Source: JBBQDZ01 sp038320185 | GTDB taxonomy: Bacteria; Actinomycetota; Thermoleophilia; Gaiellales; Gaiellaceae | Assembly: GCA_038320185.1 (NCBI GenBank) | Contig: JBBQDZ010000123.1 | Location: 1 to 7,161, forward strand | Length of the DNA: 7,161 bases | Direction: 5' to 3' | Part shown: in pieces, positions 1 through 5,479 of the stretch | Layout of the letters: the number at the start of each line of letters is the position of its first letter | How positions within the stretch are numbered: the first letter of the stretch is position 1 | Program-made: the position numbers and the translations under genes | Notes under the pieces: generated by a model | What the model was told of the DNA's origin: nothing | Seen by the model: the letters and a program-made list of their open reading frames with translations, nothing else | The model's database searches: none

Positions 1-1
1 G

Positions 2-358
2 TTCGGGACGCGCGGTGCCACACTGGTTTTCGGCCTACCCGGGAATCCGGTCTCCTCGCTCGTCGCCTTCGAGCTCTTCGTCCGTCTGGCCCTCCTCGGG
101 CTGCAGGGCGCCGCGGACCCCCGGCCCCGGTTCCACTCCGGCGTCCTCGCCCGCCCCGCGCGGAGGAACCCGCAGCGAACCGAGCTCGCAAGGGCCCGCA
201 CCGCACGCCACGCGCGTGGCGTCGCCGTGGAGCTCCAGTCGGGACAGGAGTCGCACATGATCGCGCGAGCGGCCGAGGCCGATGCACTGGCGCTGATCCC
301 TCAAGGCGATGGAGAGCTCGCCGCTGGCGAGTCCGTCGACTACCTGTTGCTCGCCTGA
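2..358 (+). CDS. moeA: Molybdopterin molybdenumtransferase MoeA, C-terminal part (5' truncated by window)
   Basis: MoeA inserts molybdate into adenylated molybdopterin in the last cytoplasmic step of molybdenum cofactor synthesis. The open frame enters from the left edge with no start codon in the window and gives 118 residues before TGA at 356-358. The hallmark GLPGNPVSSLVAFELF, the conserved end of the MogA-like domain of MoeA/gephyrin proteins, lies at residues 11-26 of the visible part. About 75 residues follow that fit the small MoeA C-terminal beta-barrel domain, including a SGQESHMI segment and an IPQGDGELAAGE segment close to the usual MoeA end. About 300 N-terminal residues are missing, which reflects the window edge and not a mutation. 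The gene converges on the sulfurtransferase gene, with 104 bp between the stops. The family assignment is firm. Whether the missing part is intact cannot be seen. Confidence 0.93.
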   Translation, partial: FGTRGATLVFGLPGNPVSSLVAFELFVRLALLGLQGAADPRPRFHSGVLARPARRNPQRTELARARTARHARGVAVELQSGQESHMIARAAEADALALIPQGDGELAAGESVDYLLLA

Positions 359-462
359 GGCTCGGCTAGGAGCGGGGGCCTCTACTCGGATGCGCTCGTG
401 CGGTCGGTTCAGACAGAGGGCGGGCAAGCCCGCACTCCTGGGGTCGGCATCGCAAGCGGCGC
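359..462. other. Convergent intergenic spacer
   Basis: This 104-bp spacer separates two converging stop codons. It contains one small GC-rich inverted repeat at 420-433 (GCGGG, loop CAAG, CCCGC when folded with a four-base loop), close to the end of the minus-strand sulfurtransferase gene. There is no adjacent T-tract on either strand, so it is at best a weak bidirectional terminator. Nothing else is recognisable. Confidence 0.4.
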
Positions 463-1212
463 CTAGCCCCGCTGTGCCGGTAGGGCGCGCGTCGACCACT
501 CGCTCCACGAGCCGGGGTAGAGCCGTGCATCCGCGCGGCCGGCCTGGTGCAGGGCGAGCAGGTCGACGCAGGCGCTCACCCCCGAGCCGCAGTAGACGGC
601 GATCTCGGGTGCTGCCAGCAGGTCGGGTGGAGGCGGGAACGCGTCGGAGTATGGGAGATTGACGGCGCCGGGAATGTGCCCCGCGACCGGATCAATCGGC
701 TCCACCTCGCCGCGGTAGCGCTCGACCGCACGGGCGTCGACGATTTTGAGGCGGGGGTCGTCGAGCCGGGCCAGGAGCTCCTGCGCATCGGTCGTGTCGC
801 CGGCCTGCGTCCGCGGCTCGAAGTGCACCGGCTCGATCTCCTCGGTCCCGCCCCGGAGGGGGCCGGCCCAGGCACCGATGCCGCCGCGAAGCACCGCTAC
901 GTCCTCGTGTCCGAAGTGCCGGAGGAGCCACCAAAGGCGCGCGCCGCCGCCCGTCATCCCCTGGTCGTAGGCGACGACGAAGATGCCCTCTCCGATACCG
1001 GCCCTCACCGCGGCTGCCGCGAACCGCTCCGCGCTCGGAAGCGGATGGCGCCCCGCATTGGGGACGGAGAGGTCGGAGAGCTCCGTGTCCAGGTCGAGGA
1101 ACGATGCGCCCGGGATGTGGCCCTCGAGGTAGAGCTCGCGGCCGCGCTGCGGCTCGGCAAGCTCGTAGCGGCAGTCGACGAAGCGGTAGCGCACACCTCG
1201 ATCGTAGGCCAC
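463..1212 (-). CDS. Two-domain sulfurtransferase (3-mercaptopyruvate sulfurtransferase type)
   Basis: This cytoplasmic enzyme would transfer sulfane sulfur, probably from 3-mercaptopyruvate, to a thiol or cyanide. The 249-residue protein has two rhodanese domains, about 1-120 (catalytically inactive) and 150-249. Both carry the GHIPGA motif (31-36 and 179-184). The active loop YCGSGVSAC holds the nucleophile Cys208. CGSGV[TS]A is typical of mercaptopyruvate sulfurtransferases (SseA-like), whereas CRKGVT is typical of thiosulfate enzymes. In the N-terminal domain the equivalent position is Asp83 (AYDQG). The C-terminal YPGSWSEWS is a family hallmark. The start chosen is GTG at 1212, 20 nt after the acetyltransferase stop. 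A longer frame runs up to 1338, but it overlaps that gene and adds an arginine-rich, non-conserved stretch. No well-spaced Shine-Dalgarno is seen (a GAGGGG lies 16 nt away), so the start is less certain than the family. It is probably co-transcribed with the acetyltransferase. Confidence 0.88.
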   Translation of the reverse strand: MAYDRGVRYRFVDCRYELAEPQRGRELYLEGHIPGASFLDLDTELSDLSVPNAGRHPLPSAERFAAAAVRAGIGEGIFVVAYDQGMTGGGARLWWLLRHFGHEDVAVLRGGIGAWAGPLRGGTEEIEPVHFEPRTQAGDTTDAQELLARLDDPRLKIVDARAVERYRGEVEPIDPVAGHIPGAVNLPYSDAFPPPPDLLAAPEIAVYCGSGVSACVDLLALHQAGRADARLYPGSWSEWSTRALPAQRG

Positions 1213-1232
1213 GAGTAGTTCGCCGCTGCCCC

Positions 1233-1763
1233 TCAGCGGCCCGCGACCCGGCTCCGGCGCTCGAGCAGGTAGGCGTCGCGCCAGACACCGTTCCGCGTGC
1301 CGATCCGCTCTCGTAAGCCGACGGTACGAAAGCCGCACGAGTGGTGAAGTCGGAGGCTCGCGCGGTTCTCGGGGAAGATCCCCGCCTGCAGGGTCCAGAT
1401 GCCCGCGCGTTCCGCGCTACCGACAAGCTCGCGCAAGAGCGCTCTGCCGATGCCGGCTTGACGCGCAGCCTCGGCGACGTAGACGCTGTCCTCGGCGACA
1501 CCGGCGTAGACGAGACGGCTCGAGTAGGGCGAGAGAGCCGCCCAGCCAACGATCGTGTTGCCGACGACAGCGACAAGTCTGTGTTGGGGTAGGTGTGCCG
1601 CGTCCCACTCGAGGAAGGTGGGGACCCTTGTCTCGAGCGTCGCATCCCCTCCGAGCATCCCGGCCTCGAAGATCGCCGCAACTGCGGGCCAATCGCGCCG
1701 CTCCATCGCGCGAAGGTCGATACCCCGCTTGGCGTTCGTCTCGGCCCCGGCCTCTACCGACAT
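1233..1763 (-). CDS. GNAT N-acetyltransferase, phosphinothricin acetyltransferase (PAT)-like
   Basis: This is an acetyl-CoA-dependent N-acetyltransferase of 176 residues, close to the usual PAT/YncA length. The acetyl-CoA pyrophosphate-binding motif is RQAGIGRALL at 101-110. It follows the beta-4 strand DSVYVAEAA, where PAT-like proteins have similar residues. PENRASLRLHHSCGFRTVG (131-149) is the characteristic PAT-family C-terminal segment, followed by a WRDAYLLER strand. Family members acetylate phosphinothricin, methionine sulfoximine or other small amines. The substrate here cannot be read from sequence. ATG at 1763 is the only initiator upstream of the domain start IDLRAME; the next ATG (residue 20) would cut the first strand. 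The start codon lies inside the end of a 32-bp repeat, and a GGGGGACAGG stretch just upstream could act as a weak ribosome-binding site. It probably forms a two-gene unit with the sulfurtransferase downstream. Confidence 0.88.
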   Translation of the reverse strand: MSVEAGAETNAKRGIDLRAMERRDWPAVAAIFEAGMLGGDATLETRVPTFLEWDAAHLPQHRLVAVVGNTIVGWAALSPYSSRLVYAGVAEDSVYVAEAARQAGIGRALLRELVGSAERAGIWTLQAGIFPENRASLRLHHSCGFRTVGLRERIGTRNGVWRDAYLLERRSRVAGR

Positions 1764-1792
1764 GTCCGCGGGCCTGTCCCCCGAACATGTCC
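1761..1792. repeat. 32-bp imperfect direct repeat, copy 1 (internally palindromic)
   Basis: This copy begins CATGTCCGCGGGCCTG and matches 1887-1918 at 27 of 32 positions, in the same orientation. Positions 1762-1788 contain an imperfect dyad: TGT pairs with ACA, CG with CG and GGG with CCC around a short loop. The copy overlaps the start codon of the acetyltransferase (ATG read from 1763 to 1761). Confidence 0.75.
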
Positions 1793-1805
1793 CGAAGGGC
1801 CGGTC

Positions 1806-1857
1806 CCGGCTCGGTGCCGGAGCGTTCGGTCGGGCTCGAGCTCGAGGCGTCGAGCTC
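1806..1857. repeat. Two hairpins between the direct repeats
   Basis: There are two perfect stem-loops. CCGGC/GCCGG with loop TCGGT lies at 1806-1820. The 8-bp stem GAGCTCGA/TCGAGCTC with loop GGCG lies at 1838-1857, and a further GGG/CCC may pair across a three-base bulge. No T-tract follows on either strand, so they are not obvious terminators. They lie between the two 32-bp repeats, making 1761-1918 a compact block of palindromic sequence. Confidence 0.6.
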
Positions 1858-1886
1858 CCGCGGCGTCCTCACCGGGCTCGTGCGGC

Positions 1887-1918
1887 CATGTCCGTGGGCC
1901 TGACCCCTGAACACGGCC
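1887..1918. repeat. 32-bp imperfect direct repeat, copy 2 (internally palindromic)
   Basis: This copy begins CATGTCCGTGGGCCTG and is the second member of the pair with 1761-1792. The five differences are scattered, and one of them turns a G-C pair of the dyad into a G-T wobble, so the stem can still form. It lies in gene-free sequence 94 bp from copy 1. Confidence 0.75.
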
Positions 1919-2058
1919 GTCGAAGACGCGGCCGCTCAGCAATCGAAGTGCAGGCGGACTTCGGCGGGCTGCCGCCGGAGCCGCACGAGGTCGACTTCGT
2001 GCTCGGACTCGTCGCGTCGCTCCAGCCTGCTGCATCTCGCTCCTCTCGCAGGACCACG

Positions 2059-2094
2059 AAAAAAGGCCCAGGACTCTGTTCAAGTCCCAGGGCC
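2059..2094 (-). terminator. Rho-independent terminator of the four-gene operon
   Basis: Read on the minus strand, this is GGCCC, a small internal loop, GGACT/AGTCC with a 7-nt loop, then GGGCC followed directly by six T (the A-run at 2059-2064). That makes a 10-bp stem with one small internal loop plus a U-tract, the classic intrinsic terminator form. It lies about 100 bp downstream of the stop codon of the second secreted protein and would end the operon running from 5414. Confidence 0.88.
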
Positions 2095-2114
2095 TCGTTG
2101 CCCACGCGCCGCCG

Positions 2115-2181
2115 CCTCCGGCGGACGCGGTAGGCACGATAGTCGCTCCGGCGGAGGCCTACAAGCGCCGTCCGCCGGAGG
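2115..2181. repeat. Complex inverted repeat with three TCCGGCGGA-type units in the operon 3' UTR
   Basis: CCTCCGGCGGACG at 2115-2127 is the exact reverse complement of 2169-2181 (13 bp). Inside, GTAGGC (2130-2135) pairs with GCCTAC (2157-2162). A third related unit, CTCCGGCGGAG, lies at 2146-2156 and can form its own small stem. The whole can fold as one long, slightly bulged hairpin just after the stop codon at 2191 and before the terminator. It may stabilise the mRNA 3' end or be a palindromic repeat insertion. No T-tract is attached. Confidence 0.75.
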
Positions 2182-2190
2182 AGATCCGTT

Positions 2191-2616
2191 CTACTGCTTC
2201 TTCTGGAAGGTCTTGTTGACAAGCTTGTCGACGTTGGCGGAGAGCTTGTCGAGGATCATCTGCTCCTTCGCCGCGTCGAGCTTCCCGGCTGCCCTGGCCT
2301 TGTCGAGCTGCGTCTTCACGCTCGCGAGGATCGCGGCCTCCAGACCCTGTACGGAGCGCTGGTGGGCGGTCGCGAGCGCCGCAAGCGACTGGCCGCTCCT
2401 CAGACCCTGAACGAGCTCCTTCGGCGCGATGCCGATGTACTCCGCGGAGGCCTTGACGATCAGGCGGAGACCGCGCTTGCCGTGCTTGTGGGCCGCTTGG
2501 GCCTGGCTCGGGCTACCCGGGCCCTTCGTGCTCGTCGCCGCATATGCAGTGCCGCCGGCCGCGATCAGGCAGGCGCCGAGCGCCGCTGCCGCCACTCCCT
2601 TCGCTCTCAGTTTCAT
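2191..2616 (-). CDS. Secreted small helical-repeat protein (operon protein 2)
   Basis: This is an exported protein of unknown function, 141 residues. A signal peptide (KLRAK n-region, Ala/Leu core) ends at AYA before Ala27, a good signal peptidase I site. LGAC at 13-16 loosely resembles a lipobox, but the hydrophobic core continues past it. A polar linker (27-50) leads to one helical module (55-136): AEYIGIAPKEL, then SGQSLAALATAH, then SVQGLEAAI and a lysine-rich amphipathic helix ending VDKLVNK. The module aligns without gaps to residues 122-203 of the upstream neighbour at 38 of 82 positions. The start is ATG at 2616, with AAGGAG 4 nt upstream (2621-2626). A longer frame from 2649 would put an arginine-rich tail before the signal peptide. 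It is the last gene before the terminator. Its layout resembles YckD-like (DUF2680) exported proteins, but I cannot confirm the family. Confidence 0.87.
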   Translation of the reverse strand: MKLRAKGVAAAALGACLIAAGGTAYAATSTKGPGSPSQAQAAHKHGKRGLRLIVKASAEYIGIAPKELVQGLRSGQSLAALATAHQRSVQGLEAAILASVKTQLDKARAAGKLDAAKEQMILDKLSANVDKLVNKTFQKKQ

Positions 2617-2707
2617 CTCACTCCTTCTTCGAGGACGGAAGGATGACACCAGCGGCGTTCGCGCCCCAGCGCTGGAGGAGGTAAGCCCTCGGTAAAACGC
2701 GAGCCTC
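2617..2707. other. Gap between the two secreted-protein genes, with palindromes
   Basis: The 91-bp gap holds a perfect 10-bp palindrome CCAGCGCTGG (2666-2675). On the minus strand, AGGAGG (2702-2707) can pair with CCTCCT (2675-2680), helped by an inner CTCG/CGAG pairing. The structure lies right after the stop of the first gene and includes no T-run at its end, so it is more likely an RNA processing or attenuation element than a full terminator. The Shine-Dalgarno AAGGAG of the downstream gene is at 2621-2626. Confidence 0.4.
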
Positions 2708-3361
2708 CTACGGACGGGGAAGCAGGAGCCTCCCTCTCGGTCCGGGTGAGCCCGCCCGATTGACGATCTCGTCCAGGTGCGCCTTGACGCGGTCGAGCAC
2801 CCGCTGCTCGAGCTCCTTCGTCGCGCGGCCGTCTGCGACGGCCTGATCGAGCCGCTCCGTTACCGCCTTGACGATCGCGGCCTTCAATCCGTCGACCGAC
2901 TTCCCGTGTATCGTCGCGATCTGCGCGAGCGACTTGCCGCTCATCAGCTCCTGACGCAGGGCGTCCCGCTGGATGCCGAGGTAGTCGGCCGCCGCCTTGC
3001 CGATCGCACGGCGCGGGCCTTTGCCTCCGTGCATGCGCGGTCCCGCGAGCCCGCGCGGATGGTCGAGCGTCGCCGCCGCGATTCGCGCCTTGATTCTCGT
3101 GGCCGATTCCGCAGGCAGCTTGCCGGCCGCGAGTGCCGCGTCGACCCGAGCGGTCGCCTCAGCCTTGATCGCGTCGAGCAGCTTCTGCGGGTCGACGCCG
3201 ACGCGGCTTGCGACCGCCGTGATGAACGGCGTCTCCGCCCTCGCCGCTTTCACGCTCTTCGTCCTCGCTCCGCCGTGGGTGGTCGCATAGGCGGCACCTC
3301 CGCCGCCGAGCGCCGCCACGACCGCAGCTGACGCAAGAACGCGCCTCGTGCTCCACTTCAT
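2708..3361 (-). CDS. Secreted helical-repeat protein with duplicated module (operon protein 1)
   Basis: This is an exported protein of unknown function, 217 residues. The signal peptide WSTRRVLASAAVVAALGGGGAAYA carries a twin arginine (Arg6-Arg7), but the core looks like a normal Sec signal, cleaved after AYA (24-26). Region 44-98 is a helical half-module (VGVDPQKLLDAI, then ARVDAALAAGKLPAE). Region 118-203 is a full module (ADYLGIQRDAL, SGKSLAQIATIHGKSVDGL, then ERLDQAVADGRATKE). The second half of the full module repeats the half-module in pattern, so the protein arose by internal duplication. There are no cysteines and no other membrane segment. The start is ATG at 3361, with a near-perfect AAGGAGG (3367-3373) 5 nt upstream; a frame extending to 3700 is antisense-like overlap with the kinase. 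It lies 65 nt after the kinase stop and has its own strong ribosome-binding site, so expression is probably high. It could be an extracytoplasmic modulator of the kinase. Confidence 0.88.
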   Translation of the reverse strand: MKWSTRRVLASAAVVAALGGGGAAYATTHGGARTKSVKAARAETPFITAVASRVGVDPQKLLDAIKAEATARVDAALAAGKLPAESATRIKARIAAATLDHPRGLAGPRMHGGKGPRRAIGKAAADYLGIQRDALRQELMSGKSLAQIATIHGKSVDGLKAAIVKAVTERLDQAVADGRATKELEQRVLDRVKAHLDEIVNRAGSPGPRGRLLLPRP

Positions 3362-3402
3362 CGTTTCCTCCTTGTCGCCATCGCTCACATGACAGCATCC
3401 CA

Positions 3403-3421
3403 ACCTGAACGCTGCATGAGA
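3403..3421 (-). promoter_or_regulatory. Degenerate direct repeat resembling the operator upstream of the regulator
   Basis: Read on the minus strand, TCTCATGC AGC GTTCAGGT has the same layout as the site at 5439-5457: two 8-bp units separated by 3 bp, with TCTCA and GTTCA cores offset by 11 bp. It lies in the 65-bp gap between the kinase stop and the first secreted gene, 41 bp upstream of its ATG. It could provide internal activation of the secreted genes. The match is weak and may be chance. Confidence 0.35.
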
Positions 3422-3426
3422 AGACG

Positions 3427-4749
3427 CTACGAGGTCGGTGAAGGAGGAAGCACGAGGCGGAAGAGCGACCCGCCTCCCTCGGCTTTCCCTGCGCTCACCG
3501 AGCCGCCGTGGTCCTCGGCGACCTGACGAACGATCGCGAGGCCTAGACCCGATCCGGGCAAGCTGCGCGCGGCCGGCGCCCGGTAGAAGCGCTCGAAGAC
3601 GAGCGGAAGGTCCTGCGGATCGATCCCCAAGCCGTGGTCGCGCACGGTTAGCACGCCGTCCCTGACGATGACGTGCACAAGCCCGTTCGGGGGGCTCCAC
3701 TTGGCGGCGTTGTCGAGAAGGTTCGCGATCGCGCGGTCGAGCCGCTGAGGGTCGCCGCGGACGACGCTCGGCTCGAGCTCGCTCGTGAACCGCAGCTCCG
3801 GCGCGTGGCTCTGGGCGCGCTCGAGCGCATGTCGCGCGAGAAGGTCGAGTCGGACGTCCTCCTCGCTCAAGCGAGGCTCCGCCCCTCGCGCCAGCTCCAC
3901 CACGTCGCCGACGAGCGCCGTCAGCTCCTCGAGCTGAGTTGTCAGGTCGTGCAGCAGCCGCTCACGCTCGTCCGGCGCGAGCTCCTCGGCGCGGCCGAGC
4001 ACCTCGACGTTCGTGCGGAGGCTCGTCAGCGGCGTCCGGAGCTCATGCGAGGCATCGGCCACGAGCTGTCGCTGCGACCGAAGGGATTCGTCCAGAGCTC
4101 CGAGCATCGCGTTGAAGGAGCTCGCGAGGCGGCCAAGCTCGTCGGCTCGCCGGGCGTCGATGCGGCGGGAGAGGTCGCGCGTCGCCGTTACGTGCTCCAC
4201 GGCCCTCGTCAGCTCGCCGAGTGGTGCAAGCGCGGCTCCGGCTACGCCTCGACCCAGCAGCGCGCCGATTCCGACGCCTCCCGCCGAGACGAGCAGCAGG
4301 AGGAAGCCGACGCGGCGTAGGGTGCGGTCGGCCTCCGTGAGCGGGCGGGCAACCTCCACGGCGAGCCGCGGTGCGAGCGGTGCGGCGATGACGCGCATGT
4401 GCGTGCCTTCGACGCGGGCGTCGAAGAGGACGGGGCCGCGCCGACCGCGCGCGACGTCGAGTGTCCGCTCGTCCACCGGCAGCGGAAGCGTGTTGCGCGG
4501 CGCCCGCCGCGTCACCCCGTCTGCGCGCACGATCTGCACGTACCCGCCCGGCTCGCCGAGCCGCAGCGGCGGGAAGCGGCGGAGGATCGGCGGCCGGCCG
4601 GCGAGCCTGGCCGCCCGGTCTGAGAGGCTGCGGTCGATCTCCGCCCGCAGCTGGTGGCGCACGGCGAGAAAGGCCGCGATCGAGGCGAGCAGGATCGCGG
4701 CGGCGACCGAGCCGCCGGCGAGGAGCGCGAAGCGGCGGCGCAGGCTCAC
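3427..4749 (-). CDS. Membrane sensor histidine kinase, MprB-like
   Basis: This sensor kinase of a two-component system has 440 residues. Membrane segment 1 is at about 8-30. An extracytoplasmic sensor region of about 115 residues follows (31-146), rich in arginine and proline. Segment 2 is at about 147-169, then a HAMP linker at about 170-222. The phosphoacceptor H-box is ADASHELRTPLTSLRTN, with His235. The ATPase domain shows the N-box (Asn343, Asn347 in ANLLDNAAKWSP), G1 DHGLGID (371-377), the F-box FERFYR (385-390) and G2 GSGLGLAIV (399-407). All catalytic motifs are intact. The H-box and layout match actinobacterial MprB kinases, which sense envelope stress. The GTG start overlaps the regulator stop by 4 bp (GTGA), indicating translational coupling; a frame running further upstream overlaps the regulator gene. 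The sensor loop is shorter than many and has no recognisable ligand domain. Confidence 0.93.
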   Translation of the reverse strand: MSLRRRFALLAGGSVAAAILLASIAAFLAVRHQLRAEIDRSLSDRAARLAGRPPILRRFPPLRLGEPGGYVQIVRADGVTRRAPRNTLPLPVDERTLDVARGRRGPVLFDARVEGTHMRVIAAPLAPRLAVEVARPLTEADRTLRRVGFLLLLVSAGGVGIGALLGRGVAGAALAPLGELTRAVEHVTATRDLSRRIDARRADELGRLASSFNAMLGALDESLRSQRQLVADASHELRTPLTSLRTNVEVLGRAEELAPDERERLLHDLTTQLEELTALVGDVVELARGAEPRLSEEDVRLDLLARHALERAQSHAPELRFTSELEPSVVRGDPQRLDRAIANLLDNAAKWSPPNGLVHVIVRDGVLTVRDHGLGIDPQDLPLVFERFYRAPAARSLPGSGLGLAIVRQVAEDHGGSVSAGKAEGGGSLFRLVLPPSPTS

Positions 4750-5414
4750 CGCGCGCGCAGGACGTAGCCGACTCCGCGCACGGTGTGCAGCAGGCGCGGC
4801 TCGCCCGCCGCCTCGGTCTTGCGGCGCAGGTAGCCCACGTACACCTCGAGCGAGTTGGAGGACGGGCCGAAGTCGTAACCCCAGATGCGGTCGAAGATGA
4901 TGCTCCTCGTCAGCACCTGCTCGGGATTGCGTAGGAACAGCTCGAGCAACGCGAACTCGGTGCAAGTCAGTTCGATCGGCCGTTCGGCGCGGAGCACCTC
5001 TCGCCGCGCCTCGTCGAGTGAGAGATCGGCGTAGCGGAGCGCCTCGCCGGCAGGCCGCGATCGGCGCAGCAGCGCGCGCAGGCGGGCGAGCAGCTCCTCG
5101 AGGGCGAACGGCTTGACGAGGTAGTCGTCCGCGCCGGCGTCGAGGCCCGCAACGCGGTGCGCGACTCCGTCACGGGCGGTGAGCATCAGGATCGGTATCC
5201 GATCGCCCGCTGCCCGCAGCCGCCGGCAGGCTTCGAGACCATCCACGCGAGGCATCAGCACGTCGAGGATTAGGGCGTCCGCCGGCTTGCAGCGGAGGCT
5301 CTCGAGGGCCTCGTCGCCATCGGCTTCCAGGTCGACGGTATAGCCCTCGAGTCGCAGCGCGCGCCCGATCGCCTCCCGCACGGCCGGCTCGTCGTCCACC
5401 ACGAGAACGCGCAT
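4746..5414 (-). CDS. OmpR/PhoB-family response regulator, MprA-like
   Basis: This is a DNA-binding response regulator of 222 residues. The receiver domain (1-118) has the acidic pair Asp7/Asp8, phosphoacceptor Asp51 (LILDVLMPRVDGLE), Thr79 and Lys101 (LVKPFALEELLARLRALLRR). The C-terminal winged helix (about 127-222) has TCTEFALLELF, LTRSIIFDRIWGYDF, the recognition-helix region SNSLEVYVGYLRRKTE and the ending LLHTVRGVGYVLRAR. The wording of both domains is very close to mycobacterial MprA. ATG at 5414 gives the standard RVLVVDDE opening. There is no clear Shine-Dalgarno (CTGCGCACGGCG precedes the start), so the message may be leaderless or weakly initiated. It is the first gene of the operon, coupled to the kinase by a 4-bp overlap. 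A direct-repeat operator lies 24 bp upstream, suggesting autoregulation. Confidence 0.94.
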   Translation of the reverse strand: MRVLVVDDEPAVREAIGRALRLEGYTVDLEADGDEALESLRCKPADALILDVLMPRVDGLEACRRLRAAGDRIPILMLTARDGVAHRVAGLDAGADDYLVKPFALEELLARLRALLRRSRPAGEALRYADLSLDEARREVLRAERPIELTCTEFALLELFLRNPEQVLTRSIIFDRIWGYDFGPSSNSLEVYVGYLRRKTEAAGEPRLLHTVRGVGYVLRAR

Positions 5415-5438
5415 CGCCGTGCGCAGTTTGCCCCCGCA

Positions 5439-5457
5439 AGCTGAGAAACGGCTGAGC
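5439..5457 (-). promoter_or_regulatory. MprA-box-like direct repeat upstream of the response regulator
   Basis: Read on the minus strand, GCTCAGCC GTT TCTCAGCT forms two 8-bp direct repeats with a 3-bp spacer, so the CTCAG cores are 11 bp apart, one helical turn. OmpR-family dimers bind head-to-tail sites of this kind. The 8-3-8 architecture is also that described for the mycobacterial MprA box (recalled, not looked up). A further CTCAG in the opposite orientation lies at 5462-5466. The site is 24-43 bp from the regulator ATG. Confidence 0.6.
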
Positions 5458-5479
5458 GTGCCTCAGAAGCCTCGCTGCC

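Larger units (their letters stand above)
1764..2190. other. Gene-free region between the acetyltransferase and the secreted-protein operon
   Basis: No convincing gene is found in these 427 bp. Open frames cross it on both strands but are arginine- and proline-rich and run through the repeats and the terminator. The stretch 1936-2035 is the only part with some coding character: a minus-strand frame ends in EVRLHFDC at a TGA (1936-1938) and has a GC-rich third position, but no good in-frame start. A well-spaced AGGAG precedes an ATG at 2035 in a different frame. The rest consists of the repeats, hairpins, terminator and inverted repeat listed separately. Confidence 0.6.

Noticed and set aside
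3..41. Twin-arginine (Tat) export of secreted protein 1 (its Arg6-Arg7 lies at 3341-3346)
   Set aside because: The RR pair is followed by VLA without the S-R-R-x-F-L-K pattern, and the core looks like an ordinary Sec signal peptide.
359..462. Bidirectional terminator between moeA and the sulfurtransferase gene
   Set aside because: The only hairpin has a 5-bp stem and no T-tract on either side, so it is not called as a terminator.
547..1218. 223-residue plus-strand open frame
   Set aside because: It is antisense to the sulfurtransferase, whose active site and GHIPGA motifs are clear. No motif is seen in this frame.
1761..1918. Possible CRISPR array
   Set aside because: There are only two repeat copies, with a 94-bp spacing that is itself palindromic, and no cas genes are present.
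2065..2094. tRNA-like GGGACTTGAAC on the minus strand
   Set aside because: The bases belong to the stem and loop of the intrinsic terminator. No acceptor, D- or anticodon arm surrounds them.
1555..2133. 192-residue plus-strand frame through the repeats
   Set aside because: It crosses the acetyltransferase on the other strand, both 32-bp repeats and the terminator hairpin, and its composition is Arg/Pro-rich. It is not a credible gene.
4013..4900. 295-residue plus-strand open frame
   Set aside because: It is antisense to the histidine kinase and regulator, and is rich in Arg, Ser and Ala with no domain pattern.
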